A DNA stretch of 64,000 nt from Lineolata rhizophorae (taxonomy: Eukaryota > Ascomycota > Dothideomycetes > Lineolatales > Lineolataceae): positions 1 to 64,000 of the forward strand of contig MU001672.1 in assembly GCA_010093515.1 (NCBI GenBank), given 5' to 3'. This document shows, one piece after another, positions 22,834 to 34,604 of the stretch. Made by a program: the position numbers and the translations under genes. The first letter of the stretch is position 1, and every line of letters starts with the position of its first letter. The notes below the pieces were generated by a model. It did no database searches. It saw only the letters and a list, made by a program, of their open reading frames with translations, and was not told the DNA's origin.

Positions 22834-25800
22834 ATGCATATTGTCAAGCCCTCGTGGCTGACGCACGGAGGTACGCTGTGTCTTCGAGAGCGCCCGATGC
22901 GCGCCGTCCGCCAGCTCAGATTGAATTCCCGACTGGATTCCCGCCCTTCCTTTGTTACGAGCTAACTTGATGATCTTGCGCATCTAGGGGAGCTCCGCGA
23001 TTTCGAAGTCTACAGTTGCCACGTCTCGCCAGACGGAAGCCGCCTTGTTACCGCTGCCGGAGGTGCGTCGCAACCCACCTGCCCAAGAACTGGTGTCTTG
23101 ATGACGCACGGGTTGGGTGGCCAGGATTGGTGCTAACGCTGCTTGCGAGGTAGATGGATACGTGCGAATATGGTCGACCGAAGCGATAATGCACTGCGGA
23201 GATGCGGGATACTCTAATCCAAAGCAGCTCGCCGCCATCAGCAACCACTCGGGCACCATCCACACGGTGCGCTTCTCGGGCAACGGGCGCTACCTCGCAT
23301 CTGGCGCCGACGATAAAATCGTGTGCGTCTATGTACTGGACCCGAACCCGCCCACACACGCATCCACCTTCGGCACCAACGAGCCGCCACCCGTCGAAAA
23401 CTGGCGCGTCGTGCGCCGCCTCATCGGGCACGACAACGACGTGCAGGACCTCGGCTGGTCGTACGACTCGTCCATCCTCGTGTCAGTCGGGCTCGACTCC
23501 AAAATCGTAGTGTGGTCGGGCGCGACGTTTGAAAAGCTGAAGACAATTTCCTACCACCAGAGCCACGTCAAGGGCATCACGTTCGACCCGGCGAACAAGT
23601 ACTTCGCTACGGCGAGCGACGACCGCTCAATCAAGATTTTCCGGTTCAATTCGCCGGCGCCGCAGGCTACGGCGCATGATCAGGTGCACAACTTTACGCT
23701 AGAAAAGAGCATTACCGCGCCATTTGAGTCGTCCCCTCTCACGACTTACTTCCGGCGTTGCTCGTGGTCGCCGGACGGGAATCACATTGCCGCGGCCAAC
23801 GCGGTTAACGGCCCTGTGAGCTCCGTCGCCATCATAAATCGTGGAACGTGGGATGGCGATATCAATCTCATCGGGCATGAAGGCCCTGTCGAAGTTTGCG
23901 CCTTCTCGCCAAGGATGTTCTACAAGTCGCCAGTGGGGCACGCGGAATTGGACGCCAATGGACACTCGACCCAAGTCTCTGTAACTGTGGTTGCCTGCGC
24001 CGGGCAGGACAAGACGCTGAGTATTTGGAACACGAGCTTTGCCCGGCCTTTCGTGGTTCATCATGACATTGCGGCCAAGGCGATCACGGATCTGGCCTGG
24101 TCCCCCGACGGCGAGACCCTTTTCATCACCAGCCTTGATGGGGGCGTAACTGCGGCCGTCTTCGAGGAGGGCGAGCTTGGTTATCCCGCACCGCTCCAGG
24201 AAAACGAGAAGAACCTTTCCAAGTACGGAGCTGGTAGAAAGGCGGGGGTCATTGAAGGAACCGACGCATTGCTACTCGAAGAGAGGAGTAAGGCAGGAGA
24301 ACTGAAGGGTGTGCAGGGCAGGATGGGTGAACTCATGGGTGATGCTGGCGTATCTAAGCCCGCAGTACCTACCAACGGTAGCATAGACGGTCCGCGAACA
24401 AATGGCGCTGTAGATGCTCAGGCAGGAACTAACGGCACTACCCAAGCACCACCGGTACCACCGCCCGCAGAAAGGAAAGTGAACGAACTAAAATCGCGCG
24501 TCACATGGGTAAATGGCAAGAAGCGCGTTCAACCGACTCTTCTCTCCTCATCGGGACCCTCCGCATCTGAATCGTCCCTTCCGCAGACTCAGCTCATCTC
24601 TGCCACAAAACAAGGCGTCAAAAGCGACTCTCCACACGCCGTTCTCGATCTCTCCAAGCCGTATGACGGGTTCCCAAAGGGTGGCCTAGCCTCGCTCCTC
24701 ATTGGCAACAAACGCAAATTCGCTGAGGTGGAAGGTGATGAAGAGAAGCGAAATGAGCGACGTATGGGGTCACAGGCGCAGAGCGGAGCGCCACCCATTC
24801 TGCTCAACACTCCGGATGGACTGGTGCCACCCAGCGCAGCCATCCAGCCGCAGGATTACGAGGTGCCGGAGCCGCTGCGCCCGGCGGTGTCGAACCCAGC
24901 GTTGAGCGTCAGCCAGGTACGCATGGCGATCCCGTTGATACGGAGCGTCATCGTGCGCACCGTGGATGGGAGCGAGCCGCCTCCACAGGCATCCAACGGG
25001 GCCGATGTTACCCCTGCGCAACGGACAGAGGGCGCAAATGAGGAGGTAGTGATGCTGGAAGCGCGGAACGCAACGGGCCCATCGCGAACAGGTCGGCATC
25101 AGGACAAAGACCCGACTCGCATCACATGCACCAAGCGCGGGCAATCTCTATGGCAGGACTACCTGCCCAAGCCAGTGCTGCTCCTGACTGGGAACCCAAA
25201 ATTCTGGGCCGCTTCCTGTGACGACGGCTCTCTCTTCGTGTGGACGCCTGCAGGCCGCCGCTTGGTCAACGCCATGATTGTTGACGCAACACCCGTCATT
25301 CTCGACTGCCGCGGTTGGTTCCTCCTTTGCGTGACGGCCGTCGGGATGTGCCACGTATGGAACATGAAGACGTTGTCGGCTCCACATCCCCCCGTGTCGC
25401 TTGCTCCCGCCCTCGACGTCGCGTTGCACGTCCAGGGCATGCACCTCACGCACGCACCGGGTGTCGTTTTTGCGCGGCTCAACTCGGCCGGCCGTATAAT
25501 CGTGGCCATGACCAACGGTGACGGGTACTCATATAACCCGCAGCTCTTCGTCTGGCAGCGTCTCTGTGAGCCGTGGTGGGCCGTCGGCAGCCAATACTGG
25601 AACACGACGGATGCTGCTGTTGGGAACTTGCAGCCGTCATCCGGGGCGCAGCCGCAGTCGTCGACTTCGGCCGCAAAGACGAGTCCGGAAGAGGACAACG
25701 ACGAAGTATCGCCCGAAAACGTCTCGGCTGGTATCATACCTTTGTTGGAGCGCAACACGACGAACCACACGCTTGTCCGCGGCCGCGCTTACTTCTTGCA

Positions 25801-26322
25801 GCGGCTCATCAAGGCGCTCCTTTCGGCGGAGGGATTCGAGGGCTTTGAGTCCTGCGTCTCTGTTGCGCATCTCGAGAACCGCGTCGCGGCGGCGCTGTCA
25901 TTGGGAGCGAGAGAGGAATTCAAGGTTTACTTGCTCATGTATGCAAAGAGGTTGGGGGCCGAAGGGTTGAAAGCGAAGGTGGAAGAGCTGCTACGAAGTT
26001 TGGTGGGGGACGTGTTTGAGGGTGAAGGAGGGGATGATGCAGATGAAGAGGCGAAGGAAATGGAACAGACGTTGTGCGGATGGAAGAAGGAGGAGTTGCT
26101 CAAGGAGGTTGTGCTCGTGCTCGGTAAGTCTGTTCTGCATTTCTATCTCCTTGTGTTTCCTTTTGGATTCTTATCCAGGGATTCTGATGATAATGTCTGA
26201 TCTCTCTTTTAGGCAAGCATCGCGATTTGCAACGCACCATCGTTCCGTACGCTCGTCTACTAGACATCTTCGACAAACGCGCCGCCGTAGACGAACCCCA
26301 GCAAATGATCACTGACGTATAG
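22834..26322 (+). CDS. HIR1: HIR1, WD40 histone H3-H4 chaperone subunit (HIRA homologue)
   Basis: Four exons: 22834-22870, 22988-23062, 23154-26123 and 26213-26322. All junctions are phase 1, and the product is 1063 residues. The start MHIVKPSWLTHGGELRDFEV is nearly universal for Hir1. Residues up to about 370 form WD40 repeats (for example SPDGSRLVTAAGDGYVRIWS, GHDNDVQDLGWSYDSSILVS, ACAGQDKTLSIWNTS). Around residue 481 is the B-domain-like motif NELKSRVTWVNGKKRVQPTL, the Asf1-binding segment of HIRA proteins. From about 709 comes the conserved HIRA C-terminal domain (LTGNPKFWAASCDDGSLFVW, PVILDCRGWFLLCVTAVGM). The last exon gives GKHRDLQRTIVPYARLLD. The HIR complex deposits histones independently of replication and represses histone genes. 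It converges on MAK21 across a relic island. Confidence 0.95.
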
Positions 26323-27749
26323 TATTCTCTCGGATTCAAGGCGTGGTTGCGATGGGCTAGAGAAGAGCATGGAGTTTGCACTGTTGCTACATTGAAAGTA
26401 ATTGCAGTGACCTGGCTGCTTGGGTTTAGTAGGTATGCAGTTCTCATGGCGTAGCGGCCCATGTGGCGCGCTGGAGGAGTTTCTAGTCATTGCTTAGGGC
26501 GATTGGGGCCTCCGAGTTCACTTTTAGGCATAGTGAACGTGTAATAGCCCCTACGATTGGTGGAATTGGTACTATTTACGCTAAAATATCACTCAGGTGG
26601 GAATATCCTTGCCTGTAACATGCCATGTTCGTACTTGTCTCCCTGGAAAGGCCTGATGAATGCTTCACAAGTAGTCAGGAACTAGCATAGTATGACTACA
26701 CGTTCGATAGTCAAGGAACGCAGTCGGCCCACCTTCGCTATTTGCAACACGAGAGTCTTTTCTATTCGCGGCTTGAGAGGCTCTAGGGCGAGGTAGTGCT
26801 GGTGTATCTGGGGATAGTCGATATGATAAGGGGATTCTTCCTCCCCGGCGAGGTCTAGATTGTCCACATGATGCTCATGTCGTGGGGCGGCGAGGTGGCG
26901 GCGGACGCCGACATGCCGGATCTGGATCTAGGCGCGGAGCTGAAGCTCTCGTCGCAAGCGGTATAGAGCTAGGGGTCTCCGGCGACGAGCGCGAGTCCAA
27001 CATACCCCGGGCCTAGGAGAGCCGCCGCATCAAGCTTGTCGACTTCGGCTGCGCCGCCTTCTGGCCAGTCGTCGAGCACAGGCAATTATCGAAGCATTCT
27101 AGTAAGGGGATGTTTGTCACCACAAGACCGCCAAGTCACGTCGGAAACCCCGGGGAACCTATATAGGACCCGTCATGTAGGATCCGGGGGACGTCCCGTA
27201 GGACGCTCCTAAGGACGCCCTTCTCGGAAAGGACTAGGAAATAACTAAGAAGGGGTCTTTATTTGATTAGCTTAAACTACCGGCGTAAACACTATAAATA
27301 TACTACGCTTTTAATATTAGAGTACGTTAGCTTAATATAGCAATTCATAACATCAGTATTAAATTATAAAGGTAGTATCATTTAAGATTATTTAATATCT
27401 GTTGTAGAGGCTAAGATTAGGCTCAATGTACGATAACGGGATGCATTAAGAGAAAAGCCCTGGCTTGGAACTCTCATCGAGTCTGTACTCTCTAGTGGGG
27501 CCATGCTCGTTCGAACTACATTCTGGAGCATGAGAGATCACGTCACGCAGTGATCCAAAAGCATTCTCTGATAGTTTCACAAGTCAGTACAGGGTAACAT
27601 TCCGTCCTTGGGTATCTATACATCCTTCTACTCCGATGCGTTAAGTTTGATAAACATGAAGCCCTCTTCGCCCTCCTATGACAACCATACAGTCTCACAT
27701 ACCATTTGAGGGTGCGCCTGTCCTCACAAGGTTTCACTCCAAACCCCCT
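26323..27749. other. Decayed AT-rich island with a possible kinase-like relic
   Basis: This lies between the convergent ends of HIR1 and MAK21. Bases 27240-27420 are conspicuously rich in A, T and TA steps, as in repeat-mutated DNA. Around 27028-27105 a short frame reads RIKLVDFGCAAFW, resembling a kinase DFG region, but no further kinase motifs are visible. On the minus strand, 26867-26682 holds a 61-codon frame (MDNLDLAGEEESPYHIDYPQ...) that I do not recognise. I regard the whole as pseudogene or repeat debris. Confidence 0.4.
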
Positions 27750-30700
27750 TCACATCCCCTCATCCTCATCCTCCCCTAGTAACTTTGCATACTCCTCCAC
27801 CGACGCAAACGTCGGCAAATGCTTCAACTTTCTCTTCTTGGTCCTCCTACTACCCTCCTCCGCATCACCAGCCTTAGCTTTGCCCTTCTTCTCCTTGCCC
27901 TTCGCCTTTCCGTCACTCTTCTTCCTCTTCTTTTTGCCTACTTCGTCCTCCACATCCTCGCCCTCACCGTCTTCCTCTTCCCCAGCATCAGCATCCCAGC
28001 CAAGTGCCACGCCCACATCTGACGGCAGGTCTTCGTCGCTGCCCACGAAGCCCTCGTCATCGCCGCTCTCCAGGGCCGCGAAGTCAAAACCCTCATCCCC
28101 ATCACCCTCAGAAGCACCACCGTCATCGACATCATGGGCCTGGAGCCCACCCCCCAACACTTCATTTTGCTCACCCTCATTATCCCTCATAAATTCCTCC
28201 AAGCCCTCAACCTCACTATCACCGCCGCCAGGCTCATCGTCGAGCTCTTCCGCAAGCCCGTCCAAATCACTCTCATCCTCATCTCCTTCCTCATCCCCTT
28301 CTAACTCCGGTCTCGACTTAACCAGCGCCTCCCAAATTTCATCCTCATCCGCGCTACTGCCCTCTTCTCCGGGCTTGCCTCTCCTCTTCCTCTTCTCCTT
28401 GCCCTTCTTCCTCCCCATATTCTTCTGTCGAAAGTACTTCTGAAAGAAGACTTCATCCTCCCTCGCGTCCTTATAGCCGCCCTCATCCTCGCCAAAGACC
28501 TCATTAACCGGTCTCTCCCCTTTCACCGCGCCCCGGCCCCCAGGCATCACCAGCACATCCGCCGCGCTGCCGCCCGAAAGCGGCTGCATAATACTGACTC
28601 CTCTAGTCTCCTTCCCTCCGGCGCCGGTGCGTAGCCGTTGCCCACGATACGCGAAGCGATCCAAGAAGTGCATAAGACTGTGGCTCGCTGGGTCCGGCTG
28701 CGGCGGCGTCTCGCCCCCAGAAAGCAGCCGTGATGCAAAGAGCGCGACAGACGGGTGGAAATGCAGCGTTGAAGGCAATAACTCCCAGAGGCAGGAGCGC
28801 TCCGCGTGCGAGTGCTCCGGATCACGCTTGCGGCCGTCGTAGGTGCGACGAGAATGAGCAACTGGTGGCGAGGGGATGAGCTCTTGTACGGAGGGGTCCT
28901 CCTCGGTCGTGTCACCCGGGTCGACATCATTAGGCCACTGGGGCGGCTTGGTTACGCTGTCGGGTTTGCTGCCGTGTGCTGCAACACCGCCTACTTGTTT
29001 GTTCATCTTGCTCGTCTCTCCATTTACCTCCCCGTCTACTTCCTCCGGCATGTCTACAAACCTCTCCTCTTCCTCATCTTCCCCAACTTCCGGACTCGTC
29101 ACCATTGCCCGAATCGCCGGTACCTCTTTCTCTAGCTGAGAAACTAGGTATAGAATCCCGCAAGCGAACGAAGGATCGTGATGCGGGACGAGCTGACAGA
29201 GGCGTTTGACGAAGGCGAGGACGCGGTGCTTGGTGGGATCGATTTTCAAGGAACGGTATAGGAGGTTCAGGTAGAGGACTTGTTTCGAACTCGTACGCAG
29301 GCGTGGGTCTAGAAGTGACTCGTACAGCGTGCGGTAGAAGCGATCTGCAGCGTAGTGTTTGGCGGTGGATATTTGCTGGATGAGCATGAGAGCCTGAATG
29401 GCAGTGTTGAAATTGGAGGAGTGCGTGACGCGGAAGATGGTATCGAGTTGGGACTCGAAGCTGTATAATAAGACTGAGTTAGCAATATATTAATGAAAAT
29501 GTCGTAAGTATTTTGGGACTTACGCTGCATCATCCGTTTTCGCGAAAGGAAATGCCCGGTTTACTCCAGTCAAAACCTGAGCGATGATCTTCTCATTCAG
29601 CTCATCCTCCGCTTTATTTACCTCCTCCCTTTGGCGTGCCTTAGCCGACGCCTTCTTTCCCGCCTGCCCGCCACCGCCCTGCGTCTTCGACTGCTGCCTC
29701 ACTAGATCTTTCCGCGACTCGTACGCCCTGAGATCCTTCCTCTTTAGCAGGGTTAAGAAGAGGGTGAAATAAATGTCGAGCAGCTTATTCGCGACATCCT
29801 CTTCCCTCATGCTCAAAATTGTCTGATTTAGCGTGATGACGGCGTAATATTTCGCATGCGCACTCTGGCCTGGTCGAAACAGCAAGTCCTGCTCCATTGC
29901 CGCAATGACTACGCCTTTCATGACCGGGTGAGCGACCTGCAGCTGTAGGAGTAGATAACTCGCACGAGACGCAATTTTCTTGCTCGTGTCGCCCAGCTTG
30001 TTGACGAGTAACCGCAACAAGTTTTCCTCCTGCTCCGGCTTCTCCTTGAGCAGTTCGTACACGAATGTTAGGGCGCGCCCGCGCGCGTACTCGATTTCGT
30101 CGTTGCACCATGCTTCTAGAATCTGCAGGATAGAAAAGTAAGCATGCTTGAGCCAGTCCTCGTAGTCCCAGGTAACCAGGTGAGCCTCTGTGACGCCACC
30201 AGGTAGCGGGTCACCGCTATGCCACTGCCGCAGAGCCGGCTGTTGCCGTACTTCAGACTTGCCACCATGTCTCTTGTCTTTTTTATCCTTTTTGCCTTTC
30301 TTCTTATGCTGATGTTCGTGCTCCTGCTGCCCATCCTCTTCCTCATTTCCCTGACCCACTAGCCCCTTTGCCAAAGCCGCCACCAGTCCGGGCTGCTTGG
30401 CAAAATACCGCAACTTCCGCTCTTTCGGCAGCAGTGCACCATGCGCCAACAAATCCTTCAGCGCCGCCAGCGCCAGTAGCGCCTGGTCACGATTCTTTTT
30501 CCTAGCTAGTCCAGCGAGCTGCTCGAGCGCCCGGGTCGCGTGCAAGGGCGACTCTTGCACGGCGAGCGTTAAAGCGGAGACCTTGTCCTCCAACGTGCCC
30601 GAGGACATGATGGTCGACATGAAGCGAGCCTGCGAGTTGGCAGACTGGTTCGACGCGAAAGAAGCATTCTCGGCCTCGAGGAGCTCAGCAGCGTAGTGGC

Positions 30701-31047
30701 GCAGCTCGGCGGCGGAGGCGTCCAGAACGCGGTAGGTGGACGGCGGAAGGTCTTCGAGAGTAGTAGAGACCGCGGCAGGAAGGGAGGGGAGATCGGCGGC
30801 GTGCCAGTCGGGGCGTGGTTGAAAGGTCTGTTCACATGATTTTTAGTACTTTCATCTTCTAACTGAATTCAGAGCGGTTGCTGCTGACCAGTTTCTCCAA
30901 CACCATTTTCGGTGCTCGATCCTTTTTGCCAGCGGCCTGCTTGAAGTCCCGCGGTGCTCTGTTGTTCCTGCTCGCCTTAGCAGCCGCAAACTCGTTCTTC
31001 CCGCCATTTTGGGCGCGTGAATGAGGTGGCAGGTTATTCTTCCCCAT
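27750..31047 (-). CDS. MAK21: MAK21/NOC1 60S ribosome-biogenesis factor (CEBPZ homologue)
   Basis: Exons (minus) 31047-30889, 30827-29524 and 29460-27750 join in phase (0, 2) to 1057 residues. The N-terminus is a basic Gly/Asn-rich segment starting MGKNNLPPHSR. Then comes TFQPRPDWHAADLPSLP and the HEAT-like Noc region (SALTLAVQESPLHATRALEQ, TWDYEDWLKHAYFSILQILE, HPVMKGVVIAAMEQDLLFRP). The CBF/Mak21 domain spans about residues 500-760 (FYRTLYESLLDPRL, SKQVLYLNLLYRSLKID, HFHPSVALFASRLL). The C-terminal third is very acidic with Lys-rich blocks, normal for nucleolar Noc proteins. Noc1 with Noc2 acts in early pre-60S assembly and export. The donor of intron 1 is GTCAGC, weaker than the others, but the joined KMVLEKL-TFQPRPDW reads naturally. 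It diverges from TRP4. Confidence 0.92.
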
Positions 31048-31421
31048 AATCAGTCGGTTTTGGTGTGGAAATGAATTTGACAACTGGCGTTGTCGCGGTG
31101 GGAGAAAATTGATCAAGGCGCTTTCGCATAAATTTTCTAAAAAAGAATCACCATGCGGAGATCGGCCATCGGCGGTCGGTGTTTTGTTTTTGCCGAGTGT
31201 GCGAAGCTAGCGTGCCGACAGCGGAGTCTGTGCGCCATCGAGCCCCGCGGTGGGGACTCACTTTTTCAAACGTGTTCACTGGCCCTGGCTTGGGAGCTGG
31301 GGGAGTCAAACAACACAAGGGACACTCCATTTCCACTCAATTACATCGCTTCAGCACTCAATTGTACCTTATTTGCCTTGCAGGCTCATTTCCCGATGCT
31401 CATCTTACGTCCTCGCCCATC
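31048..31421. promoter_or_regulatory. Divergent promoter of MAK21 and TRP4
   Basis: A 374-nt spacer drives both genes. GAGTCA at 31303-31308 is TGACTC on the other strand, six of seven bases of the Gcn4/CPC1 site, placed 114 nt before the TRP4 ATG. That fits general amino-acid control of tryptophan synthesis but is not proof. The TRP4 frame stays open upstream of the chosen ATG to about 31179, without conserved content. Confidence 0.55.
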
Positions 31422-32807
31422 ATGACGGACCACTACGCCAAATCCGACGACGGCAAAGTCCTCATCAATCCCCTCCTCAAGCGCTTATGGCCGAACCCAG
31501 CCACCGAAAACGTCTCGGCGGCTGAAATCGCCGCCGCCATCTCCCTCATATTTACTGACAGTCTATCGCCCGTGCAGACCGGCGCGCTGCTGACGGCGCT
31601 GCACTTCACGGGCTGGGACAGGCGGGCCGACGTGATCGCGGCATGCGCGGCGGCGATGCGCGACGCCGCGACACCGGTAGACGGGAAGGCGCTTCGGCGA
31701 GTAGTGCGGGAGAAAGGGAGGCCGGAGGGCAGCTATAGGGGCGGCTTGGTACGTCTTGATTCCCGCAGCTATGAAACGCCAAAGCAACACAGCGCTGACT
31801 GTTCCGCGTGGCGACAGTGCGACATCGTCGGGACGGGCGGCGACTCGCACTCCACCTTCAACGTCAGCACAGCCTCCTCCCTCCTCTGCGCGCCCTTCCT
31901 CCTCCTCGCCAAGCACGGCAACCGCGCCAGCACGTCCTCGTCCGGCTCCGCCGACATCCTCTCCGCCTTCCCTTCCACGCCGCCCTCGCTCCCTTCCATC
32001 ACGCCCGCCACCCTGCCTTCCCTCTACCAGTCCTCCAACTACGCCTTCCTCTTCGCGCCCCAGTTCCACCCCGGCATGCGCCACGTGGCCGCCGTGCGCA
32101 AGCAGCTGGGTTGGCGCACGATATTCAACCTTCTGGGCCCGCTGGCGAACCCGGCGGACAAGAGCGGCGCGGTGGAGGCGCGCGTCGTGGGCGTCGCGCG
32201 GCGGGACTTGGGCCCCGTGTTCGCGGACGCGCTGCGGAGGAGCGGGTGCCGGAAGGCCATGGTCGTGTGCGGCGAGGAGGAGCTGGACGAGATCAGCTGC
32301 GCCGGGAACACGCTGTGCTGGCGCCTGGTCGAAACGGGCGCCGCTGGCAAGGCCGCGAAGTGTGGCGCCGATTTGAGTTCCGAGTCCGATACGGACGAGG
32401 ATTTGTCCCAGGAGGAATTGGAGGGGCTCGTTAAGATTGAACCCTTTACTCTTCACCCCGAGGACTTCGGTCTCCCTGCCCATCCCCTCTCTACTGTAGG
32501 TCCAGGGCGGTCACCTGCCGCCAACGCGCTCACACTGCAATCCATGCTGCGCGGCGAGCTCTCCGATGATGACCCTGTGTTACATTTCGTGCTCATGAAC
32601 GCAGCCGCGCTGCTGGTCGTTGCGGGCGTGTGCGACGCAGATGAGAGCAATATGGGTGATGATGACGATGGAAAAGTAGTAAAGGAGAGGGGACCAGGAG
32701 GAGGGAGGTGGAAGGAGGGGGTTAGGCGCGTGAAGTGGGCAGTGAGAAACGGGGCGGCATGGAGGGAGTGGGAAAGGTTTGTCGGGGGGACAAGGGAGGG
32801 GATGTGA
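31422..32807 (+). CDS. TRP4: Anthranilate phosphoribosyltransferase (tryptophan biosynthesis)
   Basis: Exons 31422-31748 and 31818-32807 give 438 residues. The enzyme transfers the phosphoribosyl group of PRPP to anthranilate, the second step of the tryptophan branch. Visible motifs are the N-terminal helical part (LSPVQTGALLTALHFTGWD), the PRPP site CDIVGTGGDSHSTFNVSTAS, KHGNRASTSSSGSADIL, LFAPQFHPGMRHVAAVRKQL and FNLLGPLANPA. MTDHYAKSDD was chosen as start because upstream in-frame sequence has no conservation. The single intron is 69 nt, a multiple of three without a stop, so unspliced RNA would still be translated, adding 23 residues just before the GTGGD loop. An acidic Ser/Asp/Glu insert (SSESDTDEDLSQEELEG) precedes the C-terminal part. 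It converges on ARG1. Confidence 0.94.
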   Translation: MTDHYAKSDDGKVLINPLLKRLWPNPATENVSAAEIAAAISLIFTDSLSPVQTGALLTALHFTGWDRRADVIAACAAAMRDAATPVDGKALRRVVREKGRPEGSYRGGLVRLDSRSYETPKQHSADCSAWRQCDIVGTGGDSHSTFNVSTASSLLCAPFLLLAKHGNRASTSSSGSADILSAFPSTPPSLPSITPATLPSLYQSSNYAFLFAPQFHPGMRHVAAVRKQLGWRTIFNLLGPLANPADKSGAVEARVVGVARRDLGPVFADALRRSGCRKAMVVCGEEELDEISCAGNTLCWRLVETGAAGKAAKCGADLSSESDTDEDLSQEELEGLVKIEPFTLHPEDFGLPAHPLSTVGPGRSPAANALTLQSMLRGELSDDDPVLHFVLMNAAALLVVAGVCDADESNMGDDDDGKVVKERGPGGGRWKEGVRRVKWAVRNGAAWREWERFVGGTREGM

Positions 32808-33132
32808 GGTTGCCGGTAGATTTAGGTAAGTGGTTCTGGGAAGGTTTGAGTTCATGCTTTTTTTCAAGCCCTTGGTTGGTAGCAGGGAAGAAAATACCCT
32901 CAAGGCAAACGAGGTTGGGTTATGTCTGTCGATCTGAGTAGTTGGAGTTACCACATAAAAATTAAGGATGTCATCGTAGACGAAGCAGCTCCTTTCGTAT
33001 TAAGATACCTACGGATACCAACGCCGACGCAAGTCACGGGGGACAAAATAGAACAACTATACCTGACTCGCCTCAATTAATGTTTACCGCCTGTTCAAAT
33101 CTTCTCCCTACATAATTACTTACAACACTTGT
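32808..33132. other. Convergent 3' region of TRP4 and ARG1
   Basis: 325 nt with no frame of interest. It is presumably the two 3' UTRs and terminators. Confidence 0.6.
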
Positions 33133-34604
33133 TTACTTGACTAGCTTCTCGCCAGCCTCCTCCTTGGCCTTGCCGTACTTCTTAAGGCGGATCGCCATGA
33201 CGGAAATGAACCCGGTCGTGTCCGCGGGCTCGAAATCGCCAATCTCGTCCATAGAGCTCTCCGTGGGATCGTACAGCTTCTCCGTCTCAGACGAGCGGCC
33301 AAGCACGGTAAAGGTGCCCTTGAATGCCCGACAGCGCACCTGCCCATTGACGTGCTTCTGCGACGACACGATCGAGTCCTCGAGGAACTCACGTTCGGGC
33401 GAGAAGTAGTAGCCATTATAGAGGATCTAGCATTATATGTTAGTCTCGCACTTGCCTGACTAAGGCTTTTTAAATCTGTAAGAACTCACCTTGGCATAGT
33501 TGAATGTGATGAACTGGTCGCGCAGAGCGCGCACCTCACGGTCCATAACGAGCCCCTCGAGGTCGACGTGCGCGGCGCGCAGGCACGTCAGGCCCGGCGT
33601 CTCATAGCAGCCACGGCTCTTGAGGCCGATAAAACGGTTCTCGACAATGTCGATCCTACCAACGCCGTTGCGGCGGGCAATCGCGTTGGTCGCCAGGAAC
33701 AGATCGACTGCGTCCGTAACTGTCTTCTGCTGGCCACCCTCCTGGTAGATCAGCTTCGTCGGGATGCCCTTGTCGAAGAAGAGCGTGAAATCCTCCGGCT
33801 TGTTGGGCGCATCCTCGGGGTCCACCGTCAACTTCCACATGTCCCTTGGCGCCGTGACGTCCGGGTCCTCGAGGATGCCGGCCTCGTACGAGCAGTGCGC
33901 GAGGTTCTCGTCCATGCTCCAGGGCTTGGACTTGGTGCTCGTGACGGGGATGCCCTTCTCGGCGGCGTAGTCGAGCAGGTCGGAGCGCCCTGCGAAGCGC
34001 TTGTAGAAGACCGGATCACGCCACGGCGCGATGACGGTGATCTTGGGTTGCAGTGCGTAGAAGGCCAGCTCGAAGCGCACCTGGTCATTGCCTTTGCCGG
34101 TGCAGCCGTGCGAGACGGCAAAGCAGCCTTCCTTTTGGGCGACGGCGATTTGGGCGCGGGCGATGACGGGGCGAGCGAGAGAGGTGCCTAATAGCGCACA
34201 GTAAGTTCTGGTCTCTGGTAGTCTTTAGACTGAATCCTTCTAAAACTCACCGAGCAAGTACACGTTTTCATAGATGGCATTGCACTGCACAGCCGGGAAG
34301 CACATCTCCTCAATGAACTCGCGGCGCAAGTCCTCGATGTAGCACTTCTCGGCCCCGATCTTGAGGGCCTTCTCCTTGGCCGCCTCGAAGTCCTCCTCCT
34401 GGCCTACGTCGGCCATAAAGCATATGACGCCGTATCCCTTCTCGATCAACCATGCCAGGATGCAGCTCGTGTCGAGGCCGCCGCTATAGGCGAGACAGAC
34501 CTGTTGTCGCGGCGCGCGTGTGTGAGCAAGATGTAGTCAAGTGACTCATTTCCGATGCCGGAGAGCTTGGGGAGGTGCGAGGTTTATACCTTCTGCTTGG
34601 CCAT
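33133..34604 (-). CDS. ARG1: Argininosuccinate synthase
   Basis: Exons (minus) 34604-34590, 34500-34251, 34187-33490 and 33426-33133 yield 418 residues, the normal size. The enzyme condenses citrulline and aspartate with ATP in arginine biosynthesis. Exon 1 is only MAKQK. Exon 2 continues [20 protein letters not shown], whose SGGLDTS is the ATP-pyrophosphatase P-loop. Other family blocks are [20 protein letters not shown] with [58 protein letters not shown] and YETPG. All phases agree (0, 1, 0). The microexon start was chosen because [15 protein letters not shown] matches the family and no other methionine fits. A perfect TGACTCA core lies in intron 1. The next gene, SSK2, is on the same strand. 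Confidence 0.96.
34542..34548. promoter_or_regulatory. Gcn4/CPC1-type TGACTCA site in ARG1 intron 1
   Basis: TGACTCA is the exact palindromic core bound by Gcn4, CPC1 and CpcA in cross-pathway control of amino-acid genes. It sits inside the 89-nt first intron, about 57 nt after the ATG. The match is visible; its use is inferred. Confidence 0.5.
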
